Of a stretch of 64,000 nt of DNA, positions 58,537-64,000 are shown piece by piece. Origin of the DNA: Oscillatoria sp. FACHB-1407. GTDB lineage: Bacteria > Cyanobacteriota > Cyanobacteriia > Elainellales > Elainellaceae. The translations under genes and the position numbers were made by a program. How positions within the stretch are numbered: position 1 is the stretch's first letter; each line of letters begins with the position of its first letter. A model generated the notes under the pieces. The model saw only the letters and a program-made list of their open reading frames with translations. It was not told the DNA's origin and did no database searches. The DNA lies in assembly GCF_014697545.1 (NCBI RefSeq), contig NZ_JACJSA010000007.1, positions 1-64,000 of the forward strand, read 5' to 3'.

Positions 58537-59103
58537 TTGAACACCCCCAGCCACGCTATTCTCAATCTGGCCGCTTTAGGTCGCCCAGCCAAGCCACAGT
58601 TCAACCTGGCGATCGCGTTGGGTGGCATCCTGCCCGACATCCCCATTTTCATCTTCTTCATTTGGGCAGTCTGGATCGAGAAGATGCCTCGCGCCGAGAT
58701 TTGGACGGAGGGCTATTATCAACCGTTTTGGCAAAATGCGATCGCCACCCTGCACTCGATTCCCCTGGCGTTGATGGGAGTGGGCATTGCGGCTTGGCGC
58801 AACTGGCAAACGGGTCGTCTCGTTTGTCTCAGCATGGTGCTCCACGATCTGCTCGATTTGCCTGTTCACAACGATGACGCTCATCGCCATTTCTTTCCCT
58901 TCAGCAACTACCGCTTTATCAGCCCAATCTCCTACTGGGACCCGGATCACTACGGCAACATCGTTGCAGTCGTTGAGATGCTGCTAGTTCTCGCTTCCAC
59001 GATTTATCTGTTTCGCTGGGTGCGATCGCCCATCAGTAAAACACTAATGGTTGGAGTGAACCTGTTCTACCTCATCGGCTTATTTGTAATGTATCTGAGA
59101 TAA
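58537..59103 (+). CDS. Small membrane protein, metal-dependent-hydrolase-like family
   Basis: A 188-residue protein with about four transmembrane segments. The N-terminus SHAILNLAALGRPAKPQFNL with LGGILPDIPIF, and the later HDLLDLPVHNDDAHRHFFPF, resemble the YdjM/LrgA-like group of membrane-bound hydrolase proteins with His/Asp-rich loops. Assignment is tentative. It starts at TTG (58537) without a ribosome site because of the preceding pyrimidine tract, so the start is uncertain. Confidence 0.65.
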   Translation: MNTPSHAILNLAALGRPAKPQFNLAIALGGILPDIPIFIFFIWAVWIEKMPRAEIWTEGYYQPFWQNAIATLHSIPLALMGVGIAAWRNWQTGRLVCLSMVLHDLLDLPVHNDDAHRHFFPFSNYRFISPISYWDPDHYGNIVAVVEMLLVLASTIYLFRWVRSPISKTLMVGVNLFYLIGLFVMYLR

Positions 59104-59114
59104 ATCAAAAGGGG

Positions 59115-60008
59115 TTAAGACCGTCGAATGTTAAGACAACACCAGTCCTGTTTACGCCATAGAGTCGCCACAATCCAACCGTTTTCTTCTAGCGTGTCGG
59201 CTACCGGTTTCACCTGGTCTAACAAAATGCCGCTGAGAATGCCCCAGGTTGTGGGTTTGGCGATCGCACTCATGGCTGGGATCAATTCAACAATCACCTC
59301 TGCCAGAATATTACAGAGAATCCCATCCACAGGCGCACTGACCATTTCTATAATCTTCTCAATGCTGCCCTCTGCCGCAATCAATCGTTGCGGGTCAATC
59401 TGATTCAGTTCGCGACTGTTGGCTGTTGCTTGCACCGCTAGAGGGTCTGTATCTACTGCAAAGGCTTGTCTCGCGCCAAGGAGAATTGCTCCAATCGACA
59501 AAATCCCGGAGCCGCAACCAATATCTGCAACGATCGCCTCTGAGGTGCCATCATCACCCAGGCGCATCTCCAACGCCTCCAGACAGAGTTGTGTCGTAGC
59601 ATGATTGCCTGTCCCAAAGGCGACACCCGGATCGAGCCGTAACACCAGGCGATCGCTGTTTTCCGGGGTTGGCAACCAGGCAGGGTTAATCAGCAGGCGA
59701 TCGCCCACTTCCTGAGGATGCCAATAATCCTTCCAACTACTTGCCCAATCTTCCTCGTCAATTAAATGCCACTGTACCGCTGGCACTGGCATTCCAACGC
59801 ACAAAGCATCCTGTTTGAGTAACAACGCCAACGCTGCCAAATCAAGCAACTGAACTTGAATTTGGGATAAGTACCCCCGCACAATGCAGGCATAACCTTT
59901 TATTTCACTGGAAGCACCGCGACAACCAAAGTCCTCCAGTCTCCAGAAGACGAGATCTTCCAGAGCCGGATCACAAAGAACTTGAATTTCCCACCAGCTA
60001 CTTGCCAA
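59115..60008 (-). CDS. prmA: Ribosomal protein L11 methyltransferase
   Basis: A 297-residue enzyme that trimethylates ribosomal protein L11 with S-adenosylmethionine. Core motifs: [51 protein letters not shown] and the post-motif [14 protein letters not shown]. The start is a TTG at 60008 with GAGG 8 bases before it, since no ATG is available. It is convergent with the membrane protein gene and ends 12 bases past it. Confidence 0.93.
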   Translation of the reverse strand: MASSWWEIQVLCDPALEDLVFWRLEDFGCRGASSEIKGYACIVRGYLSQIQVQLLDLAALALLLKQDALCVGMPVPAVQWHLIDEEDWASSWKDYWHPQEVGDRLLINPAWLPTPENSDRLVLRLDPGVAFGTGNHATTQLCLEALEMRLGDDGTSEAIVADIGCGSGILSIGAILLGARQAFAVDTDPLAVQATANSRELNQIDPQRLIAAEGSIEKIIEMVSAPVDGILCNILAEVIVELIPAMSAIAKPTTWGILSGILLDQVKPVADTLEENGWIVATLWRKQDWCCLNIRRS

Positions 60009-60317
60009 TCTTGCTGCCTCAAATGCTATACCCTTTTTCCAGTATGGGTCAGGAGTGCCCTTCCCATCCCTTTACTTAGAAAAAAATAGGAATCTTGCAG
60101 GACAATCTAAACCATAAAAAATAAATAACAAAGCGCAAGGCTCCGTTGGTCGTATGTGAAACTAACCCTATTCATTTATACAGGTAATTAATCTCTGATC
60201 AGGGAAAAGAAGAGGTAAACCGGAGGTCATTTCTCATCCCCTATCACCTGTATTCAAAAATACAAAATTAGCCTGACAAGCTTGATTTACTGGAGGCGTA
60301 TGTCCGGAGGTCTTGAC
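60009..60317 (+). other. Upstream region of the glutamine synthetase gene
   Basis: 309 bases, with no gene. It contains an NtcA-like site at 60250 (annotated), a weaker match GTA-N8-TAA at 60152-60165, and two Shine-Dalgarno-like GGAGG sites near 60292 and 60306. Confidence 0.5.
60250..60263 (+). promoter_or_regulatory. NtcA-like binding site (GTA-N8-TAC)
   Basis: GTATTCAAAAATAC fits GTA-N8-TAC exactly and is the only perfect match in this upstream region. NtcA is the cyanobacterial nitrogen regulator. The site ends 55 bases before the ATG at 60318. A convincing -10 box is not evident, so activation cannot be proved from the sequence. Confidence 0.55.
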
Positions 60318-61640
60318 ATGGTTTCAGCGTTGCCCAAAGATCGATCACTCGTTGAATTAGCCGATGAGCTAAATCTTGAATTTTTCCTTGTTTCCTACAC
60401 AGACCTCCTGGGTGGAACCCGTGCGAAACTAGTGCCTGCCGCTAAAATTGCAGCGGTTGAGTCCGATGGAGCCTTTTTTGCCCCATTCGCCTCAAACTTG
60501 GGCTTAGGTCCCGATGCTCACGACATTGCCGCCATCCCTGACCCAAACTCCTTAATTGTGTTGCCCTGGCAGCCCAATGTTGGTTGGCTCGCCAGTGATG
60601 CTTACCTGGATGGAGAGCCATTTGCGGCTAGTCCTAGAGTCATCTTTAAGCAAGTTTTGAAACAGTGTGAAAGCTTGGGCTATTCCTACAAAACGGGCGT
60701 AGAGGCTGAATTTTCTTTGCTAAAAAAGACAGGTAACGGATATGAAGTCGCTGATCCCCTCGATACGGCTGCTCGTCCTTGCTATGACCAGTTAAACTTA
60801 ATGCGACAGTTCGACTTCATCTCAACGCTCGTGCGCTACATGGAGCAGTTGGGCTGGGAGCCTTACCAGTGTGACCACGAGGATGCCAATGGTCAGTTTG
60901 AAATCAACTGGACTTATAACGATGCGATTGTCACTGCCGATCGCCACGTTTTCTTTAAGTACATGGTGAAAACCCTGGCAGAACAGCGAGGGCTTACGGC
61001 TACCTTCATGCCCAAACCGTTTAGCCACCTCACCGGAAACGGGGCACACATCCACATGAGCCTGTGGAACAATGGCAGCAATGCTTTCGCGGATGCCAGC
61101 GATGAAATGGGACTATCGGCGATCGCCTACGAATTTCTGGGTGGGGTGTTAGCCCATGCCTGCGGTTTATCTGCCATCTGCAACCCCACAATTACCTCCT
61201 ACAAACGTCTATCTGCCAGTACTAGCGTTTCTGGCAGTTGTTGGGCACCCCGTTACGTCTCCTATGGCGGCAACAACCGCACTCACATGATCCGCATTCC
61301 CGAAGGGGGACGGTTTGAGTTTCGGTTGCTGGATGGTGCGACTAACCTCTATCTGGCGCAGGCAGGAGTTCTCGCGGCTGGACTCGATGGACTCCGCAAT
61401 CACTTGAAAGCCGGACAGCGACTCGATGAAAATATGTTTGTTCGAGGTTCAGAGTTTCCCGATTTGAAAACCTTGCCCAGCAGTTTGTTAGAGGCGTTAA
61501 CTGCGTTTCAGCAGGATAGCCTGCTGGTAGAAACCCTGGGACCCGGAGCTAAAACCTTCCTGGATTTCAAATATCAGGAATGGGATACCTACAACTCTAA
61601 AATTACCCCCTGGGAAATCGAGCAATATATCAACTGTTAG
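60318..61640 (+). CDS. Glutamine synthetase family protein (GlnT/PuuA-like)
   Basis: A 440-residue enzyme of the glutamine synthetase catalytic fold. Recognised parts are the ATP-site Glu segment GVEAEFSL, the substrate site NGAHIHMSLW and the Arg/Glu region FEFRLLDGATN. It may be a type III-like or gamma-glutamyl-amine synthetase rather than classical GlnA, and this cannot be fixed by eye. The ATG at 60318 is chosen because GGAGG lies at 60306-60310, 7 bases before it. A perfect GTA-N8-TAC site upstream suggests nitrogen control. Confidence 0.85.
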   Translation: MVSALPKDRSLVELADELNLEFFLVSYTDLLGGTRAKLVPAAKIAAVESDGAFFAPFASNLGLGPDAHDIAAIPDPNSLIVLPWQPNVGWLASDAYLDGEPFAASPRVIFKQVLKQCESLGYSYKTGVEAEFSLLKKTGNGYEVADPLDTAARPCYDQLNLMRQFDFISTLVRYMEQLGWEPYQCDHEDANGQFEINWTYNDAIVTADRHVFFKYMVKTLAEQRGLTATFMPKPFSHLTGNGAHIHMSLWNNGSNAFADASDEMGLSAIAYEFLGGVLAHACGLSAICNPTITSYKRLSASTSVSGSCWAPRYVSYGGNNRTHMIRIPEGGRFEFRLLDGATNLYLAQAGVLAAGLDGLRNHLKAGQRLDENMFVRGSEFPDLKTLPSSLLEALTAFQQDSLLVETLGPGAKTFLDFKYQEWDTYNSKITPWEIEQYINC

Positions 61641-61790
61641 GAAACGATTAAGGATCAAGGATGAAGGATAAGCAAGAAAAGCTCGCATCTTCTAGACTTA
61701 TCCTTTATCCTTCAGCCTTTATCCTTTATCCTTCAGCCTTAATATCTTGAATGTCCCCTTGTTGTTTCCCCTACTCCTATTCCCCCTCCT
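61641..61790. repeat. Short intergenic repeats of TTATCCT type
   Basis: Bases 61699-61741 repeat TTATCCTTTATCCTTCAGCC twice after an AAGGATAAG arm. Similar TTATCCTT units occur at 43739-43762 and 41695-41800. Confidence 0.65.
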
Positions 61791-62147
61791 ATGACTGCCT
61801 TCTTCACCCACAAACTCGCCCGCAAAGATTTCTTAACCAGCCTGGGGATCTGGATGGCACTAGAAATGGTTGCCTTTGTGTTTCTGCCCGTTCTGGGTCT
61901 GGTAGAGCCGAATAGCAAGCTACAATCCTGGTTCTATGCCACCTTCCCATTGGGGATTTTAGGTGCGTTTCTAATTGGCTTTGGGTCAGGGTTTATTGCT
62001 GTCTCTAACCGTTATGGCACGCGGCTCGTAAAGGCGTTTAGGACTCTGGTGGGAGAGATCATCAGCCTGCTCGGCATTCTAGGCATTGCTTTCCCCCTCC
62101 TCGTTGCCTGTATGGAACTCTTCGCAAGCATCTTCAAAAGCTTTTAG
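61791..62147 (+). CDS. Small membrane protein of unknown function
   Basis: A 118-residue hydrophobic protein with about three transmembrane segments (SLGIWMALEMVAFVFLPVLG, TFPLGILGAFLIGFGSGFIA and LVGEIISLLGILGIAFPLLV). No family recognised. ATG start at 61791. Confidence 0.65.
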   Translation: MTAFFTHKLARKDFLTSLGIWMALEMVAFVFLPVLGLVEPNSKLQSWFYATFPLGILGAFLIGFGSGFIAVSNRYGTRLVKAFRTLVGEIISLLGILGIAFPLLVACMELFASIFKSF

Positions 62148-62542
62148 CATCAAGATCAAAGTGCGATCGCAACCAAGTCTTGTAAGGGCTCTTTGCTTTT
62201 CCGTAATTTGCAAGGACATCAGGCAAGGAGATTTCTGAGAAAGAATTTACCAGTCGGTTTCTGGTAGGGGCGTTGCGCGCAACGCCCTTACAGGTATTTT
62301 GTTTCCTGGAAATCTCCTAAGGTGGGCATTGCCCACGCTAGACAACGGATTTTCGGTGGGTTTTCGGATAGATTCTAATTAACGTGAATTCGGGATAAGG
62401 ATTTCGGCGGTTTTAACCGCCGCTATAAGAGCAAAACCGACCTGCATCGGTTCGTCAAACCTGGATTTTCCGTAGTCCGCATTGGCGGACTTCGCTTGAG
62501 TAGCCGCGAATTCATTCGCCAGGCTCGTAAACCGAACTGACG
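62148..62542. other. Repeat-filled intergenic region
   Basis: 395 bases. It includes the palindrome AGGGGCGTTGCGCGCAACGC (62266-62285), the 40-bp repeat (62387-62434) and the 80-bp repeat copy B. No gene. Confidence 0.6.
62387..62434 (+). repeat. 40-bp dispersed repeat, copy C
   Basis: GGGATAAGGATTTCGGCGGT then TTTAACCGCCGCTATAAGAG matches copies near 29551 (opposite strand) and 43320 by eye. The GGCGGTTTTAACCGCC centre is palindromic. Confidence 0.75.
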
Positions 62543-62548
62543 TTAATT
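62470..62548 (+). repeat. 80-bp dispersed repeat, copy B
   Basis: Reverse complement of copy A at 11511-11592. It includes AGCCGCGAATTCATTCGCCA and GTAAACCGAACTGACGTTAA. Its right end reaches into the stop codon of the metallo-beta-lactamase gene (stop 62543-62545). Confidence 0.85.
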
Positions 62549-63460
62549 AGACTCTTTATAGACCTGAAGTACCATCCCTTCTCGTGCCAGTTTCACATTG
62601 GAGAAGCGAGATTGTACTTCTGCCTCGACTTTATCCAGCAAGTCATCTTCGTGTGCTGGGTCGTGGTGAAAAATGATGATCTGTTTTACACTAGCCGCGA
62701 TCGCCACTTCAATGCTGGCTAACCAAGCTTCAGGTTGCCAGACTCCATTGGCCGCTTCTGGGGCGAAATAGGTGTGGTCAGCGTAAACTGCATCAAAAAT
62801 CAGGACATCAGCCTGATAGGCAAGATAACGCAGGCTTTGCTCAATTCGCTCAGGGGAATGTTCAGTGTCAGTGGCATATACTACCGAATGCCCATTCCAG
62901 GTCACCCGATAACCCAGCGCACTGTTGGGGCGATTCAGCGAGATCGTTTCAATCACAACATCGTCTAGCGTAATCACCTCTCCGGGTGCGATATTGTGAA
63001 ACGTCAGATTAGACTGCATCATCTGTAACGGCACTGGGAAATGGGGACGCAGCATTTGGTCGGTGAGCCGCTGTTTGATTGATGCCCCGTTTAAGCCAGT
63101 TGCCCCGTAGATATGAAAATGGTTGTCTGGTACGAAAGCCGGAATGAAAAACGGAAATCCTTGAATCCGATCCCAATGGGTGTGAGTAAAGAAGAGATGG
63201 GCTTCGACGGGCATCTGAGACAACAGGTGTTTGCCTAATGCTCTTAAGCCAGTCCCGCCATCAAAAATTAATCGCTTGCCGCCTACCTTGATTTCGACGC
63301 AGGCTGTGTTACCACCATATCGTACGGTTTCCTTTCCAGGAGTAGGAATGCTGCCCCGCACACCCCAGAACTCCACCACAAACTGGCTAACATCCGCCTC
63401 AGTTTGAATGTTAGGGTCAACAGATAGGTTGCTCGTACCAGTAGGGTTCAGGCTTGGCAT
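62543..63460 (-). CDS. Metallo-beta-lactamase fold hydrolase with altered metal motif
   Basis: A 305-residue protein with the metallo-beta-lactamase fold, similar to phosphodiesterase-like MBL proteins. The metal motif is HTHWDRIQG: H93, H95 and D97 are present, but the residue after Asp that is usually His is Arg (R98). A later FHHDPAHEDD (about residue 265) supplies further His/Asp ligands. The N-terminus VEFWGVRGSIPTPG and GGNTACVEI are typical. Activity and substrate are unknown. Confidence 0.85.
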   Translation of the reverse strand: MPSLNPTGTSNLSVDPNIQTEADVSQFVVEFWGVRGSIPTPGKETVRYGGNTACVEIKVGGKRLIFDGGTGLRALGKHLLSQMPVEAHLFFTHTHWDRIQGFPFFIPAFVPDNHFHIYGATGLNGASIKQRLTDQMLRPHFPVPLQMMQSNLTFHNIAPGEVITLDDVVIETISLNRPNSALGYRVTWNGHSVVYATDTEHSPERIEQSLRYLAYQADVLIFDAVYADHTYFAPEAANGVWQPEAWLASIEVAIAASVKQIIIFHHDPAHEDDLLDKVEAEVQSRFSNVKLAREGMVLQVYKESN

Positions 63461-64000
63461 GTCTAAGTTTAACTAACCCTTGCTTAGCAGTTCATAGTAC
63501 CGAAAAAAATCAAGAAGGACGACCCTTCTTCCTCAGACCCAGATCACAGGATAAATTCCTGCTTCATATCATGCTAGGGGGTTTGAATTAGTAGGGGTTT
63601 AACCACTCACACCATCGCTCCCAGATTGTTGAATGGAATCACTCAACTTTTTGTGCCTATACCAGGTATATACTGATGTAACTTTTAGCATCGGGAAGCA
63701 GATTGATGAATCTTTCTGCTGAGAGATGAATTTTGTCCGATACCTGATCGTAGATAGCCTAAATTGACTCAATGTTAGGTTAACCCCCCACTAGTCGTAA
63801 CAGGCAAGTGACTACAGACACATCAGAAAAAACGCTTAACTTAAAGAGGACTTACGCTGATGACTCATCACCATGAGAACAGGTCGGTTGTGGATCAGGA
63901 GTCGTCGGTTGCTGAAACCAAAACTCGTTGATGTTTGCCGACCCCGCGTAAGCCCTAATTTGTTGTAGATGCCAGCTTTTGGGAGTAACAAATTGCTTCA
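63461..64000. other. Terminal region without an assigned gene
   Basis: 540 bases, with no credible long ORF. A 24-codon frame at 63860-63931 (MTHHHENRSVV...) is flanked by an inverted repeat, CTTACGC (63851-63857) and GCGTAAG (63946-63952). It may be a repeat element or a leader for a gene beyond the window, but is not called as a CDS. Confidence 0.45.

Overview
The window is chromosomal DNA of a cyanobacterium. The evidence is photosystem II genes (the 3' end of psbA and a rubredoxin-ycf48-psbE-psbF-psbL-psbJ cluster), very frequent GCGATCGC (HIP1) octamers inside and between genes, a CIRCE-controlled groEL with a Gly/Met tail, an NtcA-like box, and many short dispersed repeats. The genus cannot be fixed from the sequence; a filamentous Leptolyngbya- or Oscillatoria-type organism is a guess. 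No rRNA, tRNA, transposase or CRISPR array was seen.

Layout. 1-10 kb is mostly housekeeping and photosynthesis: psbA end, an M23 peptidase plus bactofilin pair, a ferredoxin-cyclase fusion, groEL, an FMN reductase, bioY-lspA, and the PSII assembly/cytochrome b559 block. 10.3-22.1 kb is an accessory island, all on the minus strand. It holds six RTX-type calcium-binding repeat proteins without recognisable enzyme domains, interleaved with a Tat-exported flavin amine oxidase, an MddA-like methyltransferase and a lipoprotein. A seventh RTX gene lies alone at 52.9 kb on the plus strand. 22.9-27.6 kb carries a STAND ATPase with an HTH front end and 14 WD40 repeats, followed at once by a membrane protein gene. 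28.1 kb has a 16-bp tandem repeat array. 28.6-30.9 kb carries a di-iron hydroxylase and a UGT-type glycosyltransferase, perhaps a carotenoid-tailoring pair.

31-37 kb has a Kef-type antiporter, purT and a decayed two-component/TPR locus: a histidine kinase tail, a receiver whose phosphoacceptor Asp is Asn, and broken ORFs. 37-47 kb has an outer-membrane barrel protein, a giant GT4-TPR-GT41 glycosyltransferase, dtd, a HAD hydrolase, a 2-hydroxyacid dehydrogenase with uvrC, and a MinD-like ATPase joined to a winged-helix partner. 48-52.7 kb holds two tandem SulP transporters with STAS and cyclic-nucleotide-binding-like domains. 54-63.5 kb holds mfd, a small membrane protein, prmA, a glutamine synthetase family gene with an NtcA-like box, and a metallo-beta-lactamase fold protein.

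How the parts may work together. M23 peptidase plus bactofilin suggests local cell-wall remodelling. rubA-ycf48-psbEFLJ is the conserved PSII assembly module. The RTX island probably makes secreted or surface calcium-binding proteins. Several intergenic regions are filled with repeat families (a 270-bp two-copy element with inverted repeats inside it, heptamer arrays, an 80-bp inverted pair, a small palindromic repeat), which account for most of the non-coding sequence.
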